Below, piece after piece: positions 1-15,110 of a stretch of DNA of 64,000 nucleotides (positions are counted from its first letter, which is position 1; each line of letters starts with the position of its first letter). The DNA is from Nocardioides agri. Lineage in GTDB: Bacteria; Actinomycetota; Actinomycetes; Propionibacteriales; Nocardioidaceae. The stretch is from assembly GCF_013778305.1 (NCBI RefSeq), contig NZ_JACEIC010000002.1, forward strand, positions 1 through 64,000, given 5' to 3'. Under the pieces are notes generated by a model. The model was not told the origin of the DNA and made no database searches. It saw only the letters and a list, made by a program, of their open reading frames with translations. Position numbers and translations under genes: made by a program.

Positions 1-107
1 GGCATAACAAACTAATTCGTCGACTATGACACACTGTTGAGTTCTCAAACATCAGACGCACACCGAGGCGACCCTCGAGGGGGCCGGCCGCCGGGGCAAC
101 CTGCAAA
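1..107 (-). other. 5' leader of a ribosomal RNA operon lying left of the window
   Basis: Read on the minus strand this is the transcribed leader after the promoter at 108-136. Positions 51 to 39 read TGTTTGAGAACTC, followed by AACAGTGTG. This is the boxA/processing-type sequence found in actinobacterial rrn leaders shortly before 16S rRNA. The 16S gene itself is not in the window. The sequence is seen directly; the identity of the downstream gene is inferred from family knowledge of these leaders. Confidence 0.8.
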
Positions 108-136
108 AACTTACCGGTTCCGATCCTCCCCGTCAA
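108..136 (-). promoter_or_regulatory. rrn-type promoter
   Basis: Minus strand: -35 TTGACG at 136-131, a 17-base spacer, and -10 TAAGTT at 113-108. This TTGACG/TAAGTT pair is typical of actinobacterial rRNA promoters. It lies about 110 bases past the stop of the glycosylase gene and directly before the boxA-like leader, which supports an rrn operon reading leftwards. Confidence 0.8.
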
Positions 137-244
137 CTCGGGGCCGATCCTCACTGGTGCCGGGCATGCAGAAGCGCCCTGGTTTGCCTTTCGGCCCGAG
201 GGGCGCCGCTCAGCGCGACAAGAAGAACGTTAGCAGCGGCCTGC

Positions 245-4211
<3,967 letters not shown>

Positions 4212-4215
<4 letters not shown>

Positions 4216-5135
4216 GTCGCCGCCTCGATCAGGAACGTGAGGATCGCCTTCTGGGCATGGCGGCGGTTCTCCGCCTCGTCCCACACCACGCTCTGCGGCC
4301 CGTCGAGGACCTCGGCGTCGATCTCCTTGCCGCGGTAGGCCGGCAGGCAGTGCATGGCGATGGCGTCGGCCTTGGCCCGGTCGAAGAGCGCGGTCGTGAG
4401 CGAGTACGGCGCGAACACCTCGGCCCGCGCGGCCGCCTGGTCCTCCTTGCCCATCGAGATCCAGGTGTCGGTCACGACCACGTCGGCGCCGGTGACCGCG
4501 GCGACCGCGTCGGTGCCGGTGGTGGCGGAGCCGCTTGTGCTCGCCGCGATCTTCGCGGCCCGCTCGACCATCGCGGCGTCCGGCAGGTAGCCGTCGGGCG
4601 AGGCGATGCGGACGTGCATGCCGGCGGTGGCGCCGGCCAGCAGCCACGAGCTGCCCATGTTGGACGCCCCGTCGCCGACGAACGCCACGGTCAGGCCGGC
4701 CAGCTGCTGCTTGTGCTCACGCACCGTGAGCAGGTCGGCGAGCAGCTGGCAGGGGTGGAAGTCGTCGGTGAGCGCGTTGACGACCGGGACGCCGGCGTGC
4801 TCGGCCATCTCCTCGAGACGCGACTGCTCGTAGGTCCGCCACACGATCATCGACGCCTGGCGGCCGAGCACCCGGGCCACGTCGTGCACGGACTCGCGGA
4901 CGCCGATGCCGGCGAGCGCACCGTCGACGAGCATCGGGAAGCCGCCGAGCTCGGCGATGCCGGCGGCGAAGGACGACTGCGTGCGCAGCGTCTGCTTGTC
5001 GAAGATCATCGCGACCGTCCGGGGGCCGGCCAGCGGCTTCGCGGCGTACGGCGACTGCTTGAGCTCGAACGCCAGGTCGAGGACCCGCGCCTGCTCCTCG
5101 GGGCTGAGGTCGTCGTCGGCCAGGAAGTGTCGCAT
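4212..5135 (-). CDS. argF: Ornithine carbamoyltransferase, with divergent carbamoyl-phosphate loop
   Basis: Makes citrulline from ornithine and carbamoyl phosphate. The 307-residue product starts [10 protein letters not shown] at ATG 5135, overlapping the argD stop (TGATG). The ornithine side looks normal: [10 protein letters not shown] near 126-135, DTWISMG, and HCLPA near the C-terminal third. The carbamoyl-phosphate loop, usually S-T-R-T-R, reads KQTLRTQ at residues 47-53: only the central Arg and Thr remain in place and the last Arg is Gln. The usual Q-L-G-R stretch near residue 80 is AGIGVR. Operon context still makes OTCase by far the likeliest role. An N-modified-ornithine transcarbamylase is the alternative. 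Confidence 0.9.
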
Positions 5136-6304
5136 CAGAAGGCCTCGTCCAGGATCGCGGGCCACGCGGCGAGGAACGCCTTGGCGTCGTCGTCGGTGAG
5201 CACCAGCGGCGGGGCGAGCCGGATGCGCTGCGGCGTCGCGTTGTTGATGATGAAGCCCGACTTCAGCGCCGCCGCCGCGACCTCCGCGGACCGCTCCTCC
5301 GCGAGGTCGAGCCCGATGAGCAGGCCCTCTCCCCTGACCTCGGTGACCCGGGGGTCGGCGACCAGGCCGTCGCGGAGCTTCTGGCCCAGCACGCTCACGT
5401 GCTCGAGCAGGTCCTGCTCCTCGATGGTGCGGATCACGGCGAGCGCGGCCGCGCAGGCGACGGGGTTGCCGCCGAACGTGGTCCCGTGGTTGCCGGGCTG
5501 GAGCAGCTCACCGGCCGGGCCGAGGGCGATGCAGGCGCCGATGGGGAAGCCGCCACCGAGGCCCTTCGCGACCGTCACGACGTCCGGCGTGACGCCCGAC
5601 GGGAGGTGCGCGAACCACTCGCCGGTGCGGCCCATGCCGGACTGCACCTCGTCGAGCCAGAGCAGCGCGCCGTGCTCGTCGGCGATGGCGCGCGCGGTCG
5701 CGAGGAAGCCGTCGGGCAGCACGTTGACGCCCGCCTCGCCCTGGATCGGCTCGAGCAGGATCGCGGCGGTCCGGTCGGTGACCGCCGCCGCGAGCGCGTC
5801 GACGTCGCCGAAGGGCACGAACGTGACGTCACCCGGCAGGGGCTCGAACGGCGCCCGGTAGGCCTCCTTGGAGGTCAGTGCGAGCGCGCCCATCGTGCGG
5901 CCGTGGAAGGACTGCTCGGCGACCACGACGTGGGTGCGGCCGGTGCGGCGGGTGAGCTTGAACGCCGCCTCGTTGGCCTCGGTGCCGGAGTTGGTGAAGA
6001 AGACCTTGCCGCCGCCGGCGTCCGCGCCGATGAGCTCGAGGAGCTTCTCGGCGAGCTCGACCTGCTGCGGGGTGGTGAAGAAGTTGGAGACGTGCCCGAG
6101 GGTCTGCAGCTGGGCGGACACGGCCTCGACCAGCGCCGGGTGGCCGTGGCCGAGCGCATTGACGGCGATGCCACCGAGCAGGTCGACGTACTCGTTGCCG
6201 TCGACGTCCCAGACGTGGGCGCCCTCGCCCTTGACCAGCACCAGCTTGGGCGGGCCGAACGTGTTCATCACGGAGGCGGCGTACCGCTCCTGGAACGTGC
6301 TCAC
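5135..6304 (-). CDS. argD: Acetylornithine aminotransferase
   Basis: PLP-dependent transamination giving N-acetylornithine; the family often also serves the succinyl-diaminopimelate step of lysine synthesis. It has 389 residues, normal for class III aminotransferases. Visible landmarks are [12 protein letters not shown] near 105-116, the [11 protein letters not shown] stretch at 218-228 with the PLP-contacting Asp, and the Schiff-base lysine in [11 protein letters not shown] (Lys247). The GTG start at 6304 overlaps the argB stop. It sits fourth in the arg operon. Confidence 0.96.
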   Translation of the reverse strand: MSTFQERYAASVMNTFGPPKLVLVKGEGAHVWDVDGNEYVDLLGGIAVNALGHGHPALVEAVSAQLQTLGHVSNFFTTPQQVELAEKLLELIGADAGGGKVFFTNSGTEANEAAFKLTRRTGRTHVVVAEQSFHGRTMGALALTSKEAYRAPFEPLPGDVTFVPFGDVDALAAAVTDRTAAILLEPIQGEAGVNVLPDGFLATARAIADEHGALLWLDEVQSGMGRTGEWFAHLPSGVTPDVVTVAKGLGGGFPIGACIALGPAGELLQPGNHGTTFGGNPVACAAALAVIRTIEEQDLLEHVSVLGQKLRDGLVADPRVTEVRGEGLLIGLDLAEERSAEVAAAALKSGFIINNATPQRIRLAPPLVLTDDDAKAFLAAWPAILDEAF

Positions 6305-7232
6305 TGGGCGTCCCTCGCCTTCCGGGTCTTGGTCTCGACGCCGGGCAGCACCTGGGTGCCGACGCCCTCGCTGGTGAACAGCTCGAGCAGCACGGCGTGC
6401 GGCTCGCGCCCGTCGACCACGGTCGCGCGGGGTACGCCGTTCTCGACGGCCTGCAGGCAGGCGCCCATCTTGGGGATCATGCCGGACGCGAGCGACGGGA
6501 GGATCTCCGCGAGCGCCTCCGGGCTGATCTCGCCGATCACGTCGTCGGAGTGCCCCCAGTCGAGGTAGAGGCCCTCGACGTCGGTGAGCACGAGCAGCTT
6601 CTCGGCCTTCAGCGCGACCGCGAGCGCTGCCGCCGCCGAGTCGGCGTTGACGTTGTGCACGCGGCCGTCGACGTCGGGCGCGACGCTGGAGACGACCGGG
6701 ATCCGGCCCGCCTCGATGAGGTCGAGCACCGACTCGGGCCGCACCTGGGTGACCTCGCCGACCAGGCCGAGGTCGACCTCCTCGCCGTCGACCACGGTGC
6801 CGGTGGTGGTGGCCGTGAACAGGCCCGCGTCCTCGCCGGAGCAGCCGACGGCGAGCGGGCCGTGCTCGTTGATCAGCCCGACCAGCTCGCGCTGGACCTG
6901 GCCGACGAGCACCATGCGGACGACGTCCATCGCCTCGGGCGTCGTGACCCGCAGGCCGCCACGGAACTCCGACTCGATCCCGAGCTTGTCGAGCATCGTG
7001 GAGATCTGCGGGCCGCCGCCGTGCACCACCACCGGCTTGAAGCCGGCGAAGCGCAGGAACGCGATGTCCTCCGCGAACGCGCGCTTGAGCGCGTCGTCGG
7101 TCATGGCGTTGCCGCCGTACTTCACCACCACGATCTTGCCGTGGTAGCGCTTCAGCCAGGGCAGGGCCGCGGCGAGGGTGCGGGCCTTCGCCGGGTCCGG
7201 CTTGCTGGGGTCGTGGTGCACGTGGTCGATGC

Positions 7233-7236
<4 letters not shown>
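6301..7236 (-). CDS. argB: Acetylglutamate kinase
   Basis: Phosphorylates N-acetylglutamate and is normally the arginine-feedback step. I start it at ATG 7236 (ATGA overlap with the argJ stop), giving 311 residues starting MSIDHVHHD. The frame is open further upstream but that part is a shadow of argJ. Amino-acid-kinase features: [10 protein letters not shown] near 36-45, [10 protein letters not shown] near 69-78, an [12 protein letters not shown] segment, and a C-terminal substrate/ATP region with [13 protein letters not shown]. The N-terminal extension before the first beta strand is compatible with the arginine-sensitive, hexameric type; that last point is inference. Confidence 0.95.
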
Positions 7237-9447
<2,211 letters not shown>

Positions 9448-9489
9448 CGGCTGGTTCGGTGTCGCCGGTCGCCCCTAGGTTTGCTGACC

Positions 9490-10287
9490 ATGACGAGACT
9501 CGCCTTCGACGACTACCTCCGCCACCTGCGCGCCGACTCCACGCGGCTGCGCACCGTGCTCGCCGGGTGCGACCCGGAGGCCCGGGTGCCGGGCTGCCCG
9601 GACTGGACGGCGGCCAACCTGCTCGGGCACCACGGCGGTGTGCTCCAGTTCTGGGCCGACATCGTCGAGCAGCGACCGGCCGGGCCGGACGACGACTGGA
9701 CCGAGCCGGAGAAGCCCGCGTCGTACGACGACCTGCTCGCCTACCACGAGGAGCAGGAGGCCCGCCTGGTCGCGGCGCTCGCCGCGGCCGATCCCGCCGA
9801 GGAGGCCTGGACCTGGTCGAGCGAGCAGACCGTCGGGTTCACGTTCCGCCGCCAGGCCCACGAGGCGCTGATCCACCGCCTCGACGCCGAGCAGACCGCC
9901 GGCGAGGTCACCCCGCTCGACCCCGTGCTCGCGACGGACGGCGTCGAGGAGGCACTCGCGGTCATGTTCGGCGGCGGGCCCACGTGGGGCACGTTCACCG
10001 GCTACGGGCGCCATGTCCGGGTCGACGTGGCCGACACCGGGGCGTCGATCTGGGTGGAGCTCGGCCGCTTCACCGGCACCGACCCCGAGAGCGGCAAGGT
10101 GTACGACGAGGACGACATCGCCGCGGTCGCCGATCCCGGGAGTGAGCCCGACGCGGTGCTCGTCGGCCCGGCCGCCGACCTCGACGCCTGGCTCTGGCGG
10201 CGCGGCGGCGACGACCGGCTGGAGGTCTCTGGCGACCGCACGACCTACGATGCCTTCCGCCGGGTGGTGAACCAGGCCATCGAGTGA
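9490..10287 (+). CDS. Maleylpyruvate-isomerase/DinB-like (mycothiol-type) metalloprotein
   Basis: 265-residue protein of the actinobacterial TIGR03083/MDMPI type. These have a DinB-like four-helix N-terminal domain that binds a metal, and act in several known members with mycothiol as thiol cofactor. Support: CPDWTAANLLGHHGG near residues 35-49, and HEALIHRLDAEQT near 125-137, where metal-binding histidines and acid residues are expected, followed by a C-terminal alpha/beta domain. I choose ATG 9490 rather than the TTG three codons earlier: a -10-like TAGGTT at 9476-9481 lies just upstream. Divergent from argC. Substrate unknown. Confidence 0.8.
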   Translation: MTRLAFDDYLRHLRADSTRLRTVLAGCDPEARVPGCPDWTAANLLGHHGGVLQFWADIVEQRPAGPDDDWTEPEKPASYDDLLAYHEEQEARLVAALAAADPAEEAWTWSSEQTVGFTFRRQAHEALIHRLDAEQTAGEVTPLDPVLATDGVEEALAVMFGGGPTWGTFTGYGRHVRVDVADTGASIWVELGRFTGTDPESGKVYDEDDIAAVADPGSEPDAVLVGPAADLDAWLWRRGGDDRLEVSGDRTTYDAFRRVVNQAIE

Positions 10288-10312
10288 ACGCATGACCGAG
10301 GGCGGGTGGCGG

Positions 10313-10318
10313 TACGGG
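10313..10318 (+). promoter_or_regulatory. -10 element TACGGG, leaderless-type
   Basis: TACGGG is followed by exactly six bases and then the ATG at 10325. The same -10/N6/start spacing recurs in front of other monocistronic starts in the window, so it both marks a likely leaderless promoter and selects the start codon. Confidence 0.5.
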
Positions 10319-10324
10319 CAGACC

Positions 10325-11683
10325 ATGTCCGTCCGCCTCGCCAGCGCGACCGCTGCGGTCCTCGCCGGTGTGCTCACCGCCACCCTCGTCCCGGCCTCCC
10401 CCGCACCGTCGGCCGGACCGAGCCCCCTGTCCAGCACGACCGGGACCGGCCCCGGCAGCCAGCCCAATGGTCGCGGCAACCTGGAGCTCAGCCTCGCGCT
10501 CACGGCCGACGGCTCCGTCGCGGTCAGCTGGAAGCGCCCGACGACGCCCGACAAGCTGGAGAAGTTCGTGGTGAAGGTGGGCGTCAACCGGCGCCTCGAC
10601 AACCTCGTCCAGAGCTATTACGTGAGCCCGACCACGCAGTCGCTGGTCGTGCCGCCGGCGTACGGCGTGCTGCCCGACTCGGGCAACTTCACCTTCGTCA
10701 AGGTGGTCATCCACCGCCGGTCCGGGCAGGTCGGCGCCAGCCCGACCAAGTGGATCCAGGCGCCCACCGTCAGCCCGTGTACCGCCGCGCCCGACGACCG
10801 GGTCACCGTCGGCACGTTCAACATCCGCAACTGGCTGACCGAGAGGCGCAAGCGCAACAAGACCTACCCGTGGACGGTCCGGCGCGACAACGTCATCCAC
10901 CAGATCCTGCACAGCGGCGCGCACGCCGTCGCGATCCAGGAGGCCAGCGGACCCGAGAACGCGGGCTTCGGCAAGCTCGAGCAGGACGAGTACGTCCTCC
11001 GGCAGCTGAACGCCCAGGATCCCGACCGCGACGCGCGGTGGCGCGATGCCCTCCCGGACGCCGCCTACAAGAACCCCGGCGGCCGGCCCGGTCTCAAGGG
11101 CACGCGGGTGATCTACGACCGGAACAGGTTCCGGCTGCTCGCCTCCGGTCTCTACCGGCTGAAGGCCCCGGGTCTGCGGAGCGACTCCCTGATGCCCTGG
11201 GCACGCCTCCAGGCGGTGGCCGGGAGGAGGTCGACGACCGGGCTCGCCGCGCCGTTCGTGCTGACCTCGAACCACCTCGACCAGGGTGAGGACCGAGCGT
11301 CCTGGAGCCACCGGACCCACCAGGTCGCGCAGACGGCCGACCACGTGCGCGAGCTCTACGCCACGTTCGGGGACCAGGTCATCGTCGCGGGCGACCTCAA
11401 CGAGACTGCCAACACCAACCCCTACAACCAGGCGCAGCTGCGGCTCCTGGAGATCGGCATGTTCGACGCCTTCGCCACCGGGAACCGGAGGAACGCCGCG
11501 TTCCCCACCACCAACGGACTCGCCTTCCCGGTCCGCCGGACGCCGAACCGGCGCGACTACATCCTGACCTACGGGTCCGTGCGCGGATCGTGCCGCTACG
11601 TCAACGTCGTCTTCCGCAGGCCCGCGCAGGCGTCCTCCGACCACTTCATGCAGGTCGCGACACTGCCGCTCCCGCCGTACTGA
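10325..11683 (+). CDS. Secreted endonuclease/exonuclease/phosphatase-family protein, copy 1
   Basis: 452 residues from ATG 10325; an earlier in-frame start adds 11 residues that would spoil the signal peptide. A signal sequence covers about residues 1-30 (hydrophobic SATAAVLAGVLTATLV). A beta-rich module with a WKRP motif spans about 45-150 and may be fibronectin-III-like. The catalytic EEP domain fills the rest: TFNIRN (Asn), IQEA (Glu), the GDLNET strand and the terminal SDHF (Asp-His). These are the metal and general-base residues of DNase I-like phosphohydrolases. It could cleave extracellular nucleic acid or phospho-compounds; the substrate is unknown. A full-length paralogue follows 156 bases downstream. 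Confidence 0.85.
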   Translation: MSVRLASATAAVLAGVLTATLVPASPAPSAGPSPLSSTTGTGPGSQPNGRGNLELSLALTADGSVAVSWKRPTTPDKLEKFVVKVGVNRRLDNLVQSYYVSPTTQSLVVPPAYGVLPDSGNFTFVKVVIHRRSGQVGASPTKWIQAPTVSPCTAAPDDRVTVGTFNIRNWLTERRKRNKTYPWTVRRDNVIHQILHSGAHAVAIQEASGPENAGFGKLEQDEYVLRQLNAQDPDRDARWRDALPDAAYKNPGGRPGLKGTRVIYDRNRFRLLASGLYRLKAPGLRSDSLMPWARLQAVAGRRSTTGLAAPFVLTSNHLDQGEDRASWSHRTHQVAQTADHVRELYATFGDQVIVAGDLNETANTNPYNQAQLRLLEIGMFDAFATGNRRNAAFPTTNGLAFPVRRTPNRRDYILTYGSVRGSCRYVNVVFRRPAQASSDHFMQVATLPLPPY

Positions 11684-11839
11684 GGCGCCGATCGGCAGTG
11701 GTCCAGCCCGTCGGACCCAGAAATCGGCCGCAACGCCAAAGATTCCGTCGTCCGGTGCCGATCTCGTTATCGTTGAACGGTCGTGCCACGGCACGCGCAC
11801 TCGCTCTGACGCTGAATCGCACTGGGGAGCCTCCAGCCA

Positions 11840-13201
11840 ATGACTGCCACCTCCGCGCGCCGTTCCGCGCGCGCTGCTCTGGTCGCCGCACTCGTCCTCA
11901 CCGCCCTCACCGCGGCGTCCGCGACGGGCGCCTCCGCGCGACCCGCCGACACGCGGGCCGACCGGCCGGTGCCGAAGCTCGGCAACGCCACGGGCACGGC
12001 CGCCGGGAGCGCCCCCAACGGCGCGGGCAACCTCAAGATGAGCCTGGCCCCGACACCCGACGGGAAGATCCGGGTGACCTGGAAGCGGCCCGCTCCTGCC
12101 AAGCAGATCCGCAAGTGGACCGTGACCGTCGGCCCCAGCCGCAGCCTCAACACCAAGACGCAGACCTTCAACGTCAAGCGCAACAAGCAGTCCCTGGTCA
12201 TCCCGCACGCGTTCGGCGCGACGCCGGAGTCCGGCAACTACTCGTTCGTCCAGGTGACGATCTACCGGACGCGCGGCACCAAGGCGTCGAGCCCGACCAA
12301 GTGGATCCAAGCGCCGGTGAACTACCCCTGCACGGCGAGCCCGGCCAACCAGGTGTCGGTCGCGACCTTCAACGTCCGCGGCTGGGACAAGGAGCCCGCG
12401 TCGTCCCAGTTCAGCTGGAGCCTCCGCGGTGCGAACGCCGCCGCGCAGATCCTCTCGAGCGGCGCGAAGGTGGTGGCGATCCAGGAGGCCAACGGGCAGG
12501 CCGACATGGGCTTCGGTCCGGTCCGGCAGCACCAGTGGCTGCTCGACCAGATGAACGCCGTTGACCCGGACCCCAACCACAAGTGGGTGGACGCGCTCGG
12601 TGACGACTACTACCGCCGTGGCGGTGGGCTCGTCGGCACCCGGATCTTCGTCGACTCGGCCAAGTTCACCGTGCTCGACCGGGGCCTGGAGCGGCTCAAC
12701 GGCGGGGACGGGAAGGGCGACTCGCTGCTGCCGTGGGCACGCCTCCAGGCCGTCGGGGCCACGCAGCCGGCGTTCTACTTCGCGGGCACGCACCTGCGCG
12801 TCGGCGAGGACGCCAGCGCCTTCCAGGCCCGGGAGGTGCAGCTGAAGACGCTGATCCCGTTCCTCACCACCGTGCAGGCGCGGTCCGGGGAGCAGGTCAT
12901 CCTCGGCGGCGACCTGAACTCGTCGATCAACTCGACGCCGTTCAACCACGTCCAGATCGCGCTCCTCAACGCCGGGTTCTACGACTCGTTCGCCGCCGCG
13001 TCGATCCAGAACGCCCAGTACGGCTCGACGTTCGCGTTCCGGTTCCCGCTGCGCATCACGCCGTACCGCCGCGACTACCTCATGTCGCTGGGTCCGGTGA
13101 AGGGGTCGTGCTTCTACAAGAACCAGGTGCCCGCCGACGCCTCGCAGGTCGCGTCGGACCACTTCCTCCAGCTCGCGACGTTCCCGCTCGCGACGTACTG
13201 A
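11840..13201 (+). CDS. Secreted endonuclease/exonuclease/phosphatase-family protein, copy 2
   Basis: 453-residue paralogue of the preceding gene with the same plan: signal peptide (about 1-35), a beta module with the shared WKRP, TKWIQAP and PESGNYSFVQV-type segments, then the EEP core with TFNVRGW, IQEANG, GGDLNSS and SDHF. The two copies differ most in the loop after the first catalytic motif: copy 1 carries a basic TERRKRNKT insert. An SD-like GGGGAG lies upstream of the ATG, unlike copy 1. Likely a tandem duplication followed by divergence; both appear intact. Catalytic activity is expected from conserved residues, substrate unknown. Confidence 0.85.
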   Translation: MTATSARRSARAALVAALVLTALTAASATGASARPADTRADRPVPKLGNATGTAAGSAPNGAGNLKMSLAPTPDGKIRVTWKRPAPAKQIRKWTVTVGPSRSLNTKTQTFNVKRNKQSLVIPHAFGATPESGNYSFVQVTIYRTRGTKASSPTKWIQAPVNYPCTASPANQVSVATFNVRGWDKEPASSQFSWSLRGANAAAQILSSGAKVVAIQEANGQADMGFGPVRQHQWLLDQMNAVDPDPNHKWVDALGDDYYRRGGGLVGTRIFVDSAKFTVLDRGLERLNGGDGKGDSLLPWARLQAVGATQPAFYFAGTHLRVGEDASAFQAREVQLKTLIPFLTTVQARSGEQVILGGDLNSSINSTPFNHVQIALLNAGFYDSFAAASIQNAQYGSTFAFRFPLRITPYRRDYLMSLGPVKGSCFYKNQVPADASQVASDHFLQLATFPLATY

Positions 13202-13219
13202 GGGCCGCGCCACGCACCT

Positions 13220-13250
13220 CGCCTTCAGCAGTGAAACCGCGCTGAAGGCG
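13220..13250 (+). terminator. Stem-loop after EEP copy 2 (possible terminator)
   Basis: Perfect 10-bp inverted repeat CGCCTTCAGC (13220-13229) and GCTGAAGGCG (13241-13250) with an 11-base loop, starting 18 bases after the stop at 13201. There is no T-run, as is common for high-GC actinobacterial hairpin terminators. It overlaps the direct repeats described next, so it could instead be part of the exporter control region. Confidence 0.45.
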
Positions 13251-13264
13251 GGGTGAAACCGCGC
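13231..13264 (+). repeat. 12-bp direct repeat, 22-bp spacing, before the ABC exporter operon
   Basis: GTGAAACCGCGC occurs at 13231-13242 and again at 13253-13264, exactly 22 bases apart. Halfway between, at 13242-13248, is the partial copy CTGAAGG, giving an 11-base period GTGAAAC / CTGAAGG / GTGAAAC. A -10-like CACGGT follows at 13270-13275, then six bases and the ATG. Heptamer direct repeats at 11- or 22-bp intervals just upstream of the -10 are the classical site geometry for SARP activators; a SARP-like gene is the next gene beyond the exporter. Confidence 0.5.
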
Positions 13265-13281
13265 GACGGCACGGTGGTGCC

Positions 13282-14271
13282 ATGACACGAGTACCTGACA
13301 CCGACCTGGCCGTCGCGGCCGCCGGGCTCGTCAAGACGTTCGGTGACTTCCGCGCGGTCGACGGGATCGACCTCGAGGTGCGTCGCGGCGAGGTCTTCGG
13401 CGTGCTCGGGCCGAACGGCGCGGGCAAGACCACCACCCTGAAGATGCTCGCGACCCTGCTGCCGATGGACGGCGGCGAGGCCAGCATCTTCGGGGTCGAC
13501 GTCCGCCGCAACCCGCACATGATCCGGCAGCTCGTCGGCGTGACCGGGCAGTACGCCTCCGTGGACGAGAACCTCACCGGCCACGAGAACCTCTGGCTCT
13601 TCGGCCGGCTGCAGGGCCTGTCCTCGTCGCGGGCGAAGGCCATGGCCGCCGACCTGCTCGAGCGCTTCGGACTCGCCGAGGCCCGCGACAAGCAGATCAG
13701 CGCCTTCTCGGGCGGCATGCGCCGACGCCTCGACCTCGCAGCCAGCCTGATCTCCCAGCCCCCGCTGATCTTCCTCGACGAGCCGACCACCGGCCTCGAC
13801 CCGCGCACCCGCGGGCAGATGTGGGACACCATCCGTGACCTGGTCCGTGGCGGCAGCACCGTGCTGCTGACCACGCAGTACCTGGACGAGGCCGACCAGC
13901 TCGCCGGCCGCATCGCGGTCATCGACCGGGGCATCAAGGTGGGCGAGGGCACGCCGGACGAGCTCAAGACCTCGGTCGGCAGCTCCACCCTCCAGCTGCG
14001 GATGTCTGACCCGGCGGAGACCGCCGACGCCGCCGCCGTCGTACGCCGGGTGCTCGACGAGGAGCCGGTCCTGACCCCGGAGGCGGGCGGCATGAACGCT
14101 GCGCTCCCCGATGCCAACCGGGCCGCGGACGTGCTGATCGCGCTGCGTCAGTCCGGCCTGTCCATCGCGTCCGCGACCGTCCAGAAGCCCACTCTCGACG
14201 AGGTGTTCATGGCCATCACGGGCCACAGCGCCGAGGACGAGACCGACGCCGAGATGGAGGTGGCCCGATGA
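13282..14271 (+). CDS. ABC transporter ATP-binding protein, DrrA-like
   Basis: 329-residue cytoplasmic ATPase of the daunorubicin-resistance (DrrA) exporter class. Walker A GPNGAGKTT is near residues 46-54; the ABC signature is FSGGMRRRLDLA, Walker B LIFLDEPTTGLDP, and the H-loop position reads TTQYLDEAD (Gln where His is usual, as is common in DrrA). The C-terminal 90 residues are the DrrA-specific regulatory tail. Stop and start of the next gene overlap (ATGA), so the two subunits are coupled. The CACGGT hexamer six bases before the ATG fits a leaderless transcript. Substrate unknown: efflux of a drug or self-made metabolite, or lipid export. Confidence 0.93.
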   Translation: MTRVPDTDLAVAAAGLVKTFGDFRAVDGIDLEVRRGEVFGVLGPNGAGKTTTLKMLATLLPMDGGEASIFGVDVRRNPHMIRQLVGVTGQYASVDENLTGHENLWLFGRLQGLSSSRAKAMAADLLERFGLAEARDKQISAFSGGMRRRLDLAASLISQPPLIFLDEPTTGLDPRTRGQMWDTIRDLVRGGSTVLLTTQYLDEADQLAGRIAVIDRGIKVGEGTPDELKTSVGSSTLQLRMSDPAETADAAAVVRRVLDEEPVLTPEAGGMNAALPDANRAADVLIALRQSGLSIASATVQKPTLDEVFMAITGHSAEDETDAEMEVAR

Positions 14272-15104
14272 CCACCCAGAGCACCCTGCTCCCCGACCGC
14301 GAGACGGCCGAGGTGCTCGACCGCACCCTGGTCGCCCGCCCGTCCCTGCGCGACACCGTCGACCAGAGCATCGCGATGGCCTGGCGCGCGATGAAGAAGA
14401 TGCGCCGCAACCCCGAGCAGTTCTTCGACGTCACGATCCAGCCGCTGCTCTTCACCGCGATGTTCGCCTTCATCTTCGGGGGCGGCCTCGCCGGCTCCGT
14501 GCAGGACTACCTGCCGTGGCTGATCCCGGGCGTCCTCGCCCAGACCGCGCTGACCGCCTGCATGGCGACCGGCACGCAGATGCGCGAGGACATGGACAAG
14601 GGCGTCTTCGACCGCTTCAAGTCGCTCCCGATCGCGCGGATCGCACCGCTCGCGGGCCCGATGCTGGCGGACGTGCTGCGCTACGGCATCGCCGCGACGC
14701 TCACGCTGCTGACCGGCTTCCTCCTGGGCTACCGGCCCGACGGCGGCGTCATCGGCGTCACCGCCGGCTGGGCCCTGACGATCTTCGCCGGCTGGTCGCT
14801 GTCCTGGATCTTCGCCTGGCTCGGCACCGTCGCCCGCTCCGCGCAGGCCGTGCAGGGCATCGGCATGATGATCATGTTCCCGCTGACCTTCCTCTCCAAC
14901 GTGTTCACGGACCCGGAGACGATGCCGGAGTGGCTGCAGAAGTTCGTCGCGGTCAACCCGGTTTCGCAGGTCGTGACGGCGTGCCGCGACCTGATCAACG
15001 ACGGCAACTTCAGCGCCCACGTGGGCTGGGCGGTGCTCGGCTGCAGCGTGGTCGTCGCGGTCTTCGCGCCGTTGGCCGTGCGGTCGTACTCGCGCAAGAT
15101 CTGA
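14268..15104 (+). CDS. ABC-2 type permease, DrrB-like
   Basis: 278-residue membrane subunit of the exporter. A cytoplasmic N-terminal region of about 60 residues leads to six predicted hydrophobic spans between about 65 and 275. The ABC-2 signature region (MMIMFPLTFLSNVFTDPETMPEWLQ) is in the second half, followed by the VNPVSQVVTACRDL motif typical of DrrB. The start overlaps the ATPase stop. Downstream it converges on the SARP-like gene across a 73-base spacer filled by a 22-bp tandem repeat. Confidence 0.92.
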   Translation: MTTQSTLLPDRETAEVLDRTLVARPSLRDTVDQSIAMAWRAMKKMRRNPEQFFDVTIQPLLFTAMFAFIFGGGLAGSVQDYLPWLIPGVLAQTALTACMATGTQMREDMDKGVFDRFKSLPIARIAPLAGPMLADVLRYGIAATLTLLTGFLLGYRPDGGVIGVTAGWALTIFAGWSLSWIFAWLGTVARSAQAVQGIGMMIMFPLTFLSNVFTDPETMPEWLQKFVAVNPVSQVVTACRDLINDGNFSAHVGWAVLGCSVVVAVFAPLAVRSYSRKI

Positions 15105-15110
15105 GACGGC

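Noticed and set aside
10070..13288. A 1072-codon open frame on the minus strand across the EEP genes
   Set aside because: Third-codon GC bias of the plus-strand genes keeps the opposite frame open; the translation is Arg/Gly/Val-rich and shows no domain. The same holds for other long opposite-strand frames, such as 1071-2357, 17909-20755 and 57662-61018.
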